From JAAYZM01 sp964510785 (GTDB lineage: Bacteria > Actinomycetota > Actinomycetes > Actinomycetales > Cellulomonadaceae), in NCBI GenBank assembly GCA_964510785.1, contig CAZECM010000020.1, positions 1-47,585 on the forward strand: a DNA stretch of 47,585 nt, given 5' to 3'. This document shows, piece after piece, positions 24,233 to 31,898 of the stretch. The position numbers and the translations under genes were made by a program. Within the stretch, counting starts at the first letter, position 1; every line of letters starts with the position of its first letter. Under the pieces are notes generated by a model. It ran no database searches and was not told where the DNA came from. It saw only the letters and a program-made list of their open reading frames with translations.

Positions 24233-25327
24233 TCAGGCAGTCGGGCTCTCGTCCGGGATGTCGAAGATGTGGGCGAGGTCGAGCTCGTAGAGCACGTCGC
24301 CGAACGTGTCGGCGCTGCCCCAGCCGGGCTGCAGGTCGCGCACACGACCGATCACACCGACGAGGAGCAGGACGGCGAGCAGGCTCGAGAGCTGCACCTC
24401 TACGGGCGACTCACCGGGGACGGCGAGTCCTGCTGCAGGGATGTGCTCGGGGACGGCGTCGAGGGTCGCCCGGGCGATCCGCTCCTCGGTCGCGCTGTAG
24501 ATCGCGGCCACGCCGCAGTCGAGCTGGATCGGGAGCATCATCTGGTAGCGACCGTGCGCGAAGTTGCGGTACTCGGACGCGACGAGGTGGCCGAGCCCCG
24601 ACTCCGCGAACTTGGAGTCGAGGTCGAGGGCGCCAGCCTTGGTCTGCGGGCCGTAGAGGAAGATCAACGTCTTGCGACCCAGCACCTCACCGAAGGCCTC
24701 CTGGATCGCGTCGAGCGCATCATCGACCGAAGCGGCGCCGCCGGGGAGCAAGGCGGCGAAGGTCGCGGGAAGCCGCCCAAGCTTCTCCGGGAAAGCCTCG
24801 GCGTAGGCCCGCGCAAGGACGATCGCCTGGCCCAGGAGGGCGTTCACGGCGATCCAGCCGTGCAACTCGGGCAAGAGGTCGTACTCGAAGACCGGCACGC
24901 TCGTGTCCTCGAGCCGCTGTGCTCCCTTCGAGCCGAGCTTCCCGGCGAAGACGGCCCAGTCCGCCTCCTGGTGGGGCATGAGCCCGCACGCGGCGAACGA
25001 GTCGGAGTGCGAGCCGCCCGCCGTGACGAGGAGGCCGGCGTACTGCGAGCGGCCCTCGGCCTTGAGGAAGATGTCGAGGGGCTCGCCTGTGCGCGAGAGC
25101 TGACCGGTCGCTCGCTCGTGCAGCGCGCACGCGAGCTGCGCGACGGGGAGCGAACCCCCCGCGCCGACGGCGAGCAGGGCCCGGTCGCGGTTCGAGGCGA
25201 TCCAGGCGGCGAAGTCGGTCACGTCGTGGGCCATCGCTCGCGCATAGGTGTCGGGAAGCTGTCGAAGCTCCTCGACGTACTCGATCCGCACGTACGGAGA
25301 GAAGTCAGGAACCGCCGTGGTCTGCAT
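24233..25327 (-). CDS. SIS-domain sugar-phosphate isomerase/deaminase-like protein
   Basis: 364 residues with two SIS-type alpha/beta lobes, as in AgaS and the isomerase half of GlmS. The first lobe carries LLAVGAGGSLPVAQL and LLVTAGGSHSDSFAA; the second has KTLIFLYGP and a KFAESGLGHLVASEYRNFAHG segment that matches the helix-loop around the catalytic Glu/His of sugar isomerases. Likely acts on a phosphosugar made in this pathway. It begins at the ATG at 25327 and diverges from the RpiR-type regulator, whose sensor domain is itself an SIS fold. It is the first gene of the minus-strand operon. Confidence 0.82.
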   Translation of the reverse strand: MQTTAVPDFSPYVRIEYVEELRQLPDTYARAMAHDVTDFAAWIASNRDRALLAVGAGGSLPVAQLACALHERATGQLSRTGEPLDIFLKAEGRSQYAGLLVTAGGSHSDSFAACGLMPHQEADWAVFAGKLGSKGAQRLEDTSVPVFEYDLLPELHGWIAVNALLGQAIVLARAYAEAFPEKLGRLPATFAALLPGGAASVDDALDAIQEAFGEVLGRKTLIFLYGPQTKAGALDLDSKFAESGLGHLVASEYRNFAHGRYQMMLPIQLDCGVAAIYSATEERIARATLDAVPEHIPAAGLAVPGESPVEVQLSSLLAVLLLVGVIGRVRDLQPGWGSADTFGDVLYELDLAHIFDIPDESPTA

Positions 25328-25406
25328 GCCGCCATCGCCTTTGGTGATCGGGAACGGAGTGGATGGGCCTCGATGGAATCGAGCACCATGTCTGGGCCGC
25401 TAGTAT

Positions 25407-25419
25407 GGAATAACATTCC
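25407..25419. promoter_or_regulatory. RpiR/MurR-type operator
   Basis: GGAAT-AAC-ATTCC, a perfect 5-3-5 palindrome in an AT-richer island of the 187-base divergent spacer between the SIS gene and rpiR. Its position lets one dimer repress both transcripts. Confidence 0.65.
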
Positions 25420-25514
25420 CAACGATGCAAGTCTGTCGGGAACTTCCCTCGCTCCGGCCGCCCATGCCCCACGATGGTGCGCGGAGACATGCTCCCTCGC
25501 CCTAGGAGGATCGG

Positions 25515-26372
25515 ATGGCTACGGCCAACGACAAGACCGTGCTGGCCTCGGTGCGCGCCCTGCTCGGCTCGCTTCCGCCCGGTGACCTGAAGATCGCCCA
25601 GACGATCCTCGAGGACCCCGAAGCCGTCATCCACATGACCGTGGCCGAGCTCGCGAGCCGCGCGGGCACTGCGGAGTCGACGGCGGTCCGCTGCTGCCAC
25701 AAGCTGGGCTACCGGGGTTTCCAGGACCTCAAGATCCACCTTGCCCGGGAACTCACGTCCCACCTGCCCGAAGTCATCGAGAGCCTCGACGAGGCACGCC
25801 ACCCCCACGATGTGCTGCGCTCGGTACTGAGCTTCGACGCCGAGGTGCTGCGGGACGTGCTCTCGACGCTCGATCCTGCAGCCTTCGACGCTGCGAGCGC
25901 GGCCCTCGGCGAGGCGCGTCAGGTGGTGCTCGTCGGTTTCGGTTCCTCACAGTACGTGTGCTTCGAAGCGCAGGACCGGCTGTGCTCGATCGGTATCGAT
26001 GCGCTGAGCCCCCATTCGCAGAACATGATGCTGCTGCAGACCAACCGGCTCGGTCCCGGCGACGTGCTCGTCTGCATCAGCCACACGGGTGCGACCAAGG
26101 AGATCATCCGCTACGCGGACCTCGCGCGCGACAACGGCGCGACCACGATCGTGGTCACGAGCTTTGGGCGCAGCCGCTTGACGCGCTCTGCCGACGTTCT
26201 GCTGCTCGCCGGGGGGCGCGAGCTCGACTTCCGCTTCGACGCCCTCTCCGGACGGCTCGCCCACCTCGCGGTCATCGACGCTCTCTACATGGCGCTCGCC
26301 CAGTCGCTCGGTGCCCGGGCCGAGCAGAGCCTTGCGGTATTCCACGACGAAGAGTCCGCGTGGCGGCTGTAG
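25515..26372 (+). CDS. MurR/RpiR family transcriptional regulator
   Basis: 285 residues. Residues about 1-80 are an RpiR helix-turn-helix domain (LKIAQTILEDPEAVIHMTVAEL, then ASRAGTAESTAVRCCHKLGY and GFQDLKIHLAREL). Residues about 125-265 are an SIS sensor (VVLVGFGSSQYVC, VLVCISHTGATKEI, TTIVVTSFGRSRL). RpiR regulators sense phosphosugars, so the inducer is probably an intermediate of the adjacent pathway. ATG at 25515 with a strong AGGAGG site. The 3' end overlaps the MFS gene by 13 bases, so both are co-transcribed. Confidence 0.95.
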   Translation: MATANDKTVLASVRALLGSLPPGDLKIAQTILEDPEAVIHMTVAELASRAGTAESTAVRCCHKLGYRGFQDLKIHLARELTSHLPEVIESLDEARHPHDVLRSVLSFDAEVLRDVLSTLDPAAFDAASAALGEARQVVLVGFGSSQYVCFEAQDRLCSIGIDALSPHSQNMMLLQTNRLGPGDVLVCISHTGATKEIIRYADLARDNGATTIVVTSFGRSRLTRSADVLLLAGGRELDFRFDALSGRLAHLAVIDALYMALAQSLGARAEQSLAVFHDEESAWRL

Positions 26373-27613
26373 CTCGCGCCGTCGTCGTCCTGAGTCTCAT
26401 CGCGGTCAACCTCAGGACCCTCCTCGGCTCCTTCGGTGCGGCGGGCACGTCGCTCGAGCAACTTCTTCCGGGCGGCGGTGCGGCGGTAGGTCTCACGTCG
26501 AGCATCTCGATCGCGCTGATCGCCGTGGGCGCTCCGGTCTCTGCGCTCCTCGTACGCCGACGAGGGCTCGACCACGCGGTCGTCGCGGCTCTCGTGACCA
26601 CCGCCGTCGCGCTCGTCCTTCTCAGCGTGGGAACACCCACCACGACGTGGGCCGCGGCTCTCCTGGGCGGGCTCGCCGCCGGGATCCTCGGCGCCCTGCT
26701 CCCGGCCCTGGCGCAGACCTGGCTCCCGCGATCGCTCGGCACCGCCATCGGGGTGATGATGGCCGCGACGTCCCTCGGGCTCGCGCTCGCGTCGGTCCTC
26801 GTCTCCAGGAGCCTCACGCGCTGGGACACCTGGTCACCCGCGACGCTCAGCCTTGCGGCGGTCGCGGTCGTCGCCGTCGTCGTCTACTCCCTGACCACGC
26901 GTCGTGGTGCGGCCACTCGCGCGGTCGGCGACGAACCCACGCGCACCGAGTCCCGGCCTCCCCGCGCGACCGGTGCCAGCCGTCGCCTGCCCCGCTGGGC
27001 GAAGATCCTCACCGCGTTCCTCGCACTGCAGTCCTTCGTGCTGTTCGCTCAGATCGCGTGGTTGGCACCGAGCCTCGAGACAGCGGGCAGCAGCGCGACG
27101 CACGCCGGCGCGATGCTCGGGCTCTTCTCCGCGCTCCAGGTCGTGGCTGCTCTGGCGGCGACGGCGTACGCGCAGCGCCGCGGCCACGTCGGCGCCATGC
27201 TGTCGACCGCTTCCGTGGTGACCGTCACAGGTTCGACCGGACTCCTGGTCGCGCTCGGTGCGTCGTCGGCGCCGCACTGGTGGACCATCGCGTCGATCGC
27301 CCTCGGACACGGCGCGTCCTTCGCTCTCGTGAACTTCGCCATCGCCCAGCGTTCGCCTGAACCACGTTCGGCGGCCGCCACCGGAGCCGTCGTCATGTTC
27401 GTCTCCCAGGGCATCGGCGCGCTCGGGCCTGTGCTCACCGGCGCCCTCCGTGACACCGCGGGTAGCACGAGCGGTGCGTGGCTCCTGCTCGTGGCGCTCG
27501 GTGCAGCCCAGAGCGCCGTCGCCGTGACCTATGCCATTGCAGGGGAGCGCCGGGCGGGCCGCGCTACCGAGTCCGCACCGAAACCGGAGGCAGCCACTCC
27601 CGGGCGAACGTGA
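26360..27613 (+). CDS. MFS transporter, CynX/NimT-like
   Basis: 417 residues with about 12 membrane segments split by a basic central loop (about 185-215: TTRRGAATRAVGDEPTRTES). The opening AVVVLSLIAVNLRTLLGSFG and the GLAAGILGALLPALAQTWLP stretch resemble the CynX/NimT group, whose known substrates include cyanate and 2-nitroimidazole. The GTG at 26360 lies inside the end of rpiR (13-base overlap). In this context it could export a base or sugar left over from the pathway, or be an alternate importer; the substrate is unknown. Confidence 0.82.
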   Translation: MAAVARAVVVLSLIAVNLRTLLGSFGAAGTSLEQLLPGGGAAVGLTSSISIALIAVGAPVSALLVRRRGLDHAVVAALVTTAVALVLLSVGTPTTTWAAALLGGLAAGILGALLPALAQTWLPRSLGTAIGVMMAATSLGLALASVLVSRSLTRWDTWSPATLSLAAVAVVAVVVYSLTTRRGAATRAVGDEPTRTESRPPRATGASRRLPRWAKILTAFLALQSFVLFAQIAWLAPSLETAGSSATHAGAMLGLFSALQVVAALAATAYAQRRGHVGAMLSTASVVTVTGSTGLLVALGASSAPHWWTIASIALGHGASFALVNFAIAQRSPEPRSAAATGAVVMFVSQGIGALGPVLTGALRDTAGSTSGAWLLLVALGAAQSAVAVTYAIAGERRAGRATESAPKPEAATPGRT

Positions 27614-27628
27614 GGAGCTTGGCGCTGC

Positions 27629-28378
27629 TCAGGTCACCTTGAGCTTGAGGGCCTTGGGGGTGCGGGCCGACGACGCGCCCTCGAGCGTGACCTTGACCTT
27701 CTCCTTCTGGGCGAGCTTCGAGCCGGTGAGGGCGATCTTCTTGCCGCGCTTGACAAGCTTCTTCGCGAACCTCGCCGTCGGCTTGACGAGCGTGACCCGG
27801 AGGGGCGCCTTGGCGGTCTCGCCCTTGACGGAACCGACGAGGCGCACACCCTTCTTCGCCGTCGCCGGAACCTTGAACGGCCCGCGAGCCACCGATCTCG
27901 TCGGCCTTGAACGTGGCGACCTCGGCGACACGACCGGCTCGGACTGCACCAAGTAGCTCACGGACTCCATCGCGGCGTCGTAGCCGTAGAGCGCGAAGTC
28001 GATCGTCACGGGTGCCCAGCTCTGGTACTGCGACTCGCCCGGCGCATTGACGTCTTCCTGCGCCTCGCCGAGGGCGAGCGCCCCGGAGCCCGAGTAGGAG
28101 TCGCGGTACCAGGACCGGTGCAGGATCGTGGACCCGCCGTCGGCGTGCCCGAAGCCGAGGCGCAAGTGGATCTGCACCTCAGTGAGCGCCCCGGCGGGGA
28201 TCTTGCCCGCGGGGAAGTCGCCCAGCGTGAAGCCCATCCGGTGCTCGCTGTTCACGCGCACCGGCGAGGGGTGGGTCAGGGTGCGGCTCGGGGAACAGGA
28301 GAACCTCGAGCCGATCCGGGACGACGGCGCATCCTGCTCGGTGCGCACGTCGCCGTCCCCTTCTGTCGAGCCCTGCAT
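27629..28378 (-). CDS. Orphan hypothetical protein with a lysine-rich C-terminal beta-type domain
   Basis: 249 residues from the ATG at 28378, which has GGAGGT eight bases ahead. No signal peptide is seen. The central part (RVNSEHRMGFTLGDFPAGK, LRLGFGHADGGSTILHRS, ESQYQSWAPVTIDFALYGY) looks like a folded beta-rich domain. After an Arg/Ser linker comes a Lys-rich domain (KVPATAKKGVRLVG, FAKKLVKRGKKIALTG, QKEKVKVTLEG) resembling secreted Ig-like or cell-wall-binding repeats. Such domains usually belong to exported proteins, so the gene may be the 3' remnant of a larger secreted protein. It lies beside a decayed regulator. Confidence 0.5.
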   Translation of the reverse strand: MQGSTEGDGDVRTEQDAPSSRIGSRFSCSPSRTLTHPSPVRVNSEHRMGFTLGDFPAGKIPAGALTEVQIHLRLGFGHADGGSTILHRSWYRDSYSGSGALALGEAQEDVNAPGESQYQSWAPVTIDFALYGYDAAMESVSYLVQSEPVVSPRSPRSRPTRSVARGPFKVPATAKKGVRLVGSVKGETAKAPLRVTLVKPTARFAKKLVKRGKKIALTGSKLAQKEKVKVTLEGASSARTPKALKLKVT

Positions 28379-28411
28379 CCCGGGGCACCTCCAGCCAGCG
28401 TGGCAGCGGGC

Positions 28412-29040
28412 GAGCGCTGGCGGACCGAGGGGAAACCCTCGTCTCGGGCGGAGGATGCGAGCCGCACGAGCTCCGCCCACGGCTCGGCCCCGAGTCGTTC
28501 GAGCTCGCTGAGCGCCTCACCGAGGTCCGCGTAGTCCTGGGCGAACCCAGGGTGACGCACCCCGAGGCTCGCGACCCGTTCGTGGGAGCCGCGTAGGTGC
28601 CCGACGGCGCCGTCGACGTCACCTTCGAGCAGGGCGAGCGTCCCACGGACCATGGCGACCATGTGGTTGAGGGTGGGTGCCGCCGGGCGTGTTCCTCAGC
28701 CTCGACGGCGATCCGCTTACCGGCGCCCCACGCGCCCACGCGGTACTCGACGTCGGCGAGGAACGCGTCGACGAACGGCAGCACGGCCGGGTCGTCACGC
28801 CGCGCCGCCACCCGGACGCGCACCAGGAGCGAGCGCCCGTTCGTGAGGTTCCCTTGCCAGGCGCGGAGCAGCCCGAAGTAGGAGGTGACGCCGAGCGGGG
28901 TCACGATGAAGCTCGCGATCCGGTGCTCGCGAGCACGGCCGCGTGGGCCGCCACGAGTAGCTCTCCTGCCGCGACCGCTGCGCCCACCGCCCTCTCGATT
29001 CCCGAGATGCCTGTTCGCTTGCCGCCGCCGTAGCCTTGCG
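28412..29040 (-). pseudogene. Decayed LuxR/MalT-like regulator fragment with frameshifts
   Basis: Protein-like sequence continues across three minus-strand frames. It starts near 29037 (GYGGGKRTGISGIERAVG, AAGELLVAAHAAVLAS), shifts near 28925 into HRIASFIVTPLGVTSYFGLL ... AEEHARRHPP, then shifts again near 28680 into TLNHMVAMVRGTLALLEG ... GVRHPGFAQDYADLGEALSEL. The TPR-like content (RGTLALLEGDVDGAVGHL, WAELVRLASSARDEG) is that of the large ATP-dependent LuxR regulators. The N-terminal ATPase and the C-terminal helix-turn-helix are both absent. Two frameshifts and loss of both ends argue for a dead gene rather than a sequencing slip. Confidence 0.65.
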
Positions 29041-29077
29041 CTCTTGGCCCGGCAAGGATGAACTCCCCGGCAGCCCC

Positions 29078-29124
29078 CAAGGTGGAGCGTTCGTTCCCTC
29101 ACGGGGCATCTATGCTCCACCTTG
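29078..29124. terminator. Inverted repeat at the 3' end of the ABC operon
   Basis: CAAGGTGGAGC at 29078-29088 and its exact complement at 29114-29124, with a 25-base loop, starting about 10 bases after the ABC permease stop. No U tract. It is either a terminator of the minus-strand operon or the trace of a mobile element terminus beside the pseudogene. Confidence 0.5.
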
Positions 29125-29134
29125 CTGCTTCAGG

Positions 29135-29941
29135 TCAGCGGTAGTTGCGGCCCTCGTCGCGGCGGTAGGCGATCGTGGTCAGGGTCGCGAAGACGATCAC
29201 CCAGCCGAGCAGGACGGCCGCGAAGACGGGCTCGAGCGGCGCCCCCGTGGTCGCGGAGACGAACAGCTCGCGTGCGCCGCGGGTCGGGGTGAGCGTCGAG
29301 ATCGCGTCGAGCCAGCGCGGGAAGATCTCCGGCGGCATGAACATGCCCCCGGCGAACGCGAGCGGGAAGAGCGTGACCTGCACGACGGCGATCGCCGCCT
29401 TGGCGGACATCGAGTAGCCGATCGCGAGGCCGAGCAGCGTGAACGGCGTGGCGATCCCGATGACGGCGAGCAGGGTGGGCCCGAGCCGCCCCCACGAGAG
29501 CGTCGCCTCCGTCAGCAGCCCGCTCACGAGCACGAGCGGCACGAGCGCGATGTAGGACCAGATGATCCCGTTGAGGACACGACCCGCGAGCTGGGGCACC
29601 GCCCCGACCGGCAGGGTGCGCAGGAAGGGGGCGAACGGCTTGTCGCGATCCTCGGCGACGCCCAGCCCGAAGGTGAACATGCACGTCGAGGCGATCGCGA
29701 AGGCGCTGAGCTGGGCCGTCGCGGCCGTCGCGAACACGGGGTCGCCCGCGACGGCCTGCTGCGGGACCACGAAGAACAGCAGCGCGATCGCGGGGAACAG
29801 CAGGTTGCCGATGACCGCGACGGGCGTGCGGGTCATCTCGATGAACTGGTAGCGGAAGTGCACGAGGCTGAGCCGCACGGCGCGCGCGGGACGCCCCTCG
29901 ACGAGCGGGGCTCGGACAGTGGTGGTGGCCGTCGTGGTCAT
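29135..29941 (-). CDS. ABC-2 type exporter permease
   Basis: 268 residues with six membrane segments, the ABC-2 fold of drug or lipid exporters (FEM-like GYSMSAKAAIAVVQ, then the PLAFAGGMFMPPEIFPRWLDAI motif that precedes the last helices). Starts at the ATG at 29941 with an ATGA overlap with the ATPase stop. With the ATPase it forms a complete exporter; the substrate is unknown. Basic N-terminal tail (VRAPLVEGRPARAVRL) stays in the cytoplasm. Confidence 0.93.
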   Translation of the reverse strand: MTTTATTTVRAPLVEGRPARAVRLSLVHFRYQFIEMTRTPVAVIGNLLFPAIALLFFVVPQQAVAGDPVFATAATAQLSAFAIASTCMFTFGLGVAEDRDKPFAPFLRTLPVGAVPQLAGRVLNGIIWSYIALVPLVLVSGLLTEATLSWGRLGPTLLAVIGIATPFTLLGLAIGYSMSAKAAIAVVQVTLFPLAFAGGMFMPPEIFPRWLDAISTLTPTRGARELFVSATTGAPLEPVFAAVLLGWVIVFATLTTIAYRRDEGRNYR

Positions 29942-30831
29942 CGGGACTCCTTGGTGAGCGTGATGAAGGCTTCTTCGAGCGAGGCGCCGCGCACCTCGAG
30001 GTCGCTGAACGCGAGGTCCGCGCGCACGAGCCGGCGCACGAGCTCTTCGGCGTCGGCGGCGAGGAACGCGAGGCGGTCGCCCTCGCGCGTGGGGGCCGAG
30101 ACGGCCGGGAGCGCGGCGGCGAGCTCGCGCCCGGCGGCCTCGTCCGGCAGCCGCACGAGCACCTTGCGTCGGGCGACGGTCGCGAGGATCCGGGACAAGG
30201 AGTCGTCCGCGATGACGCGGCCCTGCCCGACGACGACCACCCGCTCGGCGAGCGCCTCGATCTCCTCGAGGTAGTGCGAGGTCACCACGATGGTGGCCCC
30301 CTCGGTGTGGAAGCTGCGCAGCGCGGTCCACAGCTCGTGGCGCGCCTCGACGTCGAGGCCGGTCGTGGGCTCGTCGAGCAGCACGAGCCGCGGACGACCC
30401 ACGAGAGCGAGCGCCACGGCGAGGCGGCGCTTCTGCCCCCCGGACAGCGACCCCGTCTGACGCCGGAGCATCTCGCCGAGCCCGAAGCGCTCGAGCAGCT
30501 CGCCCGCGGGCATCGGGTCGGGGAAGTGGCGCGAGACGAGGTCCACCACCTCGCCCACCCGCAGCGGCTCGGGCAGCCCCGTCTCTTGCGGCGTCGTGCC
30601 CAGTGCCACGCGGGACGCGGGGTCGCGCGGGTCGCCGCCGAACAGGCGCACCGTGCCCGAGTCCGGTCGGCGCAACCCCGCGAGGAGCGACAGGAGCGTG
30701 GTCTTGCCGGCGCCGTTCGGGCCGAGGAGCCCGACCATCTCCCCGGGCTCGACGGTGAGCGAGACGGAGTCGAGCGCGGTCACGGGACCGAACGTGCGAG
30801 TGACGTCGCGGACGTCGACGACGGTGGTCAT
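29938..30831 (-). CDS. ABC exporter ATP-binding subunit
   Basis: 297 residues with Walker A (GPNGAGKTT), Q-loop (TTPQE), ABC signature LSGGQKRRL, Walker B (LVLLDEPTTGLD) and the H-loop (TSHYLEE). A DrrA/CcmA-like C-terminal domain of about 80 residues follows. ATG at 30831 overlaps the regulator stop (ATGA). It powers the permease encoded next; the DrrA-type layout suggests export of a drug, lipid or peptide. Confidence 0.95.
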   Translation of the reverse strand: MTTVVDVRDVTRTFGPVTALDSVSLTVEPGEMVGLLGPNGAGKTTLLSLLAGLRRPDSGTVRLFGGDPRDPASRVALGTTPQETGLPEPLRVGEVVDLVSRHFPDPMPAGELLERFGLGEMLRRQTGSLSGGQKRRLAVALALVGRPRLVLLDEPTTGLDVEARHELWTALRSFHTEGATIVVTSHYLEEIEALAERVVVVGQGRVIADDSLSRILATVARRKVLVRLPDEAAGRELAAALPAVSAPTREGDRLAFLAADAEELVRRLVRADLAFSDLEVRGASLEEAFITLTKESR

Positions 30832-31130
30832 GAGGTACCTCCAAGGATCTTGGTGACCGCCTGCGTGTAGTTCTCGAACGCGAGACGGCCCCGACTGGTC
30901 AGGCCGATGTGGGTCACGGGAGAGCGCCCCTGGAACGACTTGGCGACCTCGACGTACTCGGCGTCCTCGAGCTTGCGCAGGTGGGTCGAGAGGTTGCCGG
31001 CGGTCATGCCGAGGAGCTGCTGGAGCTTCGCGAAGGCGATGCGGTCGTGCGGCGCGAAGCTCGCGAGGGTCGCGACGACCCGCAACCGGGACTGGGCGTG
31101 GATGACGGGGTCGAGCTCGGCCTCGGTCAC
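30828..31130 (-). CDS. Winged-helix transcriptional regulator of the ABC operon
   Basis: 100 residues of the HTH_34/MarR-like wHTH class: RLRVVATLASFAPHDRIAF, the recognition stretch LLGMTAGNLSTHLRKLEDAEYVE and the wing SFQGRSPVTHIGLTSRGR. It has no effector domain, so the signal may come from the partner membrane protein, whose gene stop overlaps this GTG start (GTGA). Probably autoregulates through the palindrome at 31855-31871. Confidence 0.88.
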   Translation of the reverse strand: MTEAELDPVIHAQSRLRVVATLASFAPHDRIAFAKLQQLLGMTAGNLSTHLRKLEDAEYVEVAKSFQGRSPVTHIGLTSRGRLAFENYTQAVTKILGGTS

Positions 31131-31834
31131 GACGCGCTCCGGGCGTCGCTGCGACCTCCGGCACGGCCCGCACCTTGGTACTCGCGCAGGTGCGTGAGCA
31201 GAGCGCCGACGAGCATGCCCCCGCCGCCCCCGAACGCCATGACGAGGAACGTCGCGGGCAGGCCGGCAAGCGTCGCCGCGCCGGTCACGAGCACGATCCA
31301 CGCGCCGAGCGAGAAGAGCACCGTGGACTGCCACATCGCCCCGCCCGCGAGGTAGAGCACCCCGCCGAGCAGGCACGGCAGCGCCGTCCAGCCGAGGTTG
31401 ATGATGACGGGGTCCGCCCCCGCACGGATCAGCCCGGCCATGATGAGGTACACGGCGACGAACCCGATGGCCCACGACCAGCCGTACATCGCACCGCTCG
31501 TGCCCGAGGGGCCGACGACGCCGATCGACCGGCGCACGGTGTGGACGATCGTGAGTGCGACGGCAGAGCCGATGAGCGTGAAGAAGATCGCGAAGGACCA
31601 CCCGGCGGGCGTGTGGGTCGCCGAGTCGCGCGCCGTCGCGAAGAGCACGAGGTAGCCCACGAGCCACGCCACGCCCCACGCGCCGAAGAGCAGCCGACCG
31701 TCGGGCTCCACGCGGTCCCGCACGGCGAGACGCTGCTCGCGGATGATGTCGAGCACCTGCTCGGGGTCGAGCGGGCCGTCGTCCGGCTCGAGCCCTGTGC
31801 TGTCCGGGTCGAGCGGCGAACCGTCGGTTGCCAT
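31127..31834 (-). CDS. Integral membrane protein, first gene of the ABC operon
   Basis: 235 residues with about six hydrophobic segments after an acidic N-terminus (PLDPDSTGLEPDDGPLDPEQ, residues 8-27) and the PEQVLDIIREQRLAVRDR helix. No catalytic motif. Such proteins often precede HTH_34 regulators and ABC exporters in actinobacteria. Start at the ATG at 31834 with TGGAGC ahead. Function unknown; a signal sensor for the regulator encoded next is one possibility. Confidence 0.82.
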   Translation of the reverse strand: MATDGSPLDPDSTGLEPDDGPLDPEQVLDIIREQRLAVRDRVEPDGRLLFGAWGVAWLVGYLVLFATARDSATHTPAGWSFAIFFTLIGSAVALTIVHTVRRSIGVVGPSGTSGAMYGWSWAIGFVAVYLIMAGLIRAGADPVIINLGWTALPCLLGGVLYLAGGAMWQSTVLFSLGAWIVLVTGAATLAGLPATFLVMAFGGGGGMLVGALLTHLREYQGAGRAGGRSDARSAS

Positions 31835-31854
31835 GGTTGCTCCAATCGCCAAGA

Positions 31855-31871
31855 AGTCTGCACTGCAAACT
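31855..31871. promoter_or_regulatory. Candidate operator of the wHTH-ABC operon
   Basis: AGTCTGCA-C-TGCAAACT, an 8-1-8 inverted repeat with one mismatch, 20 bases upstream of the first gene. The AT-rich flank (ACTTTGCTC) suggests overlap with the promoter, consistent with autorepression. Confidence 0.55.
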
Positions 31872-31898
31872 ACTTTGCTCAGGGGCGGCTGTCAACGG

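Noticed and set aside
29078..29124. Terminal inverted repeats of an insertion sequence
   Set aside because: Only 25 bases lie between the arms and no transposase remnant is seen; a terminator is simpler.
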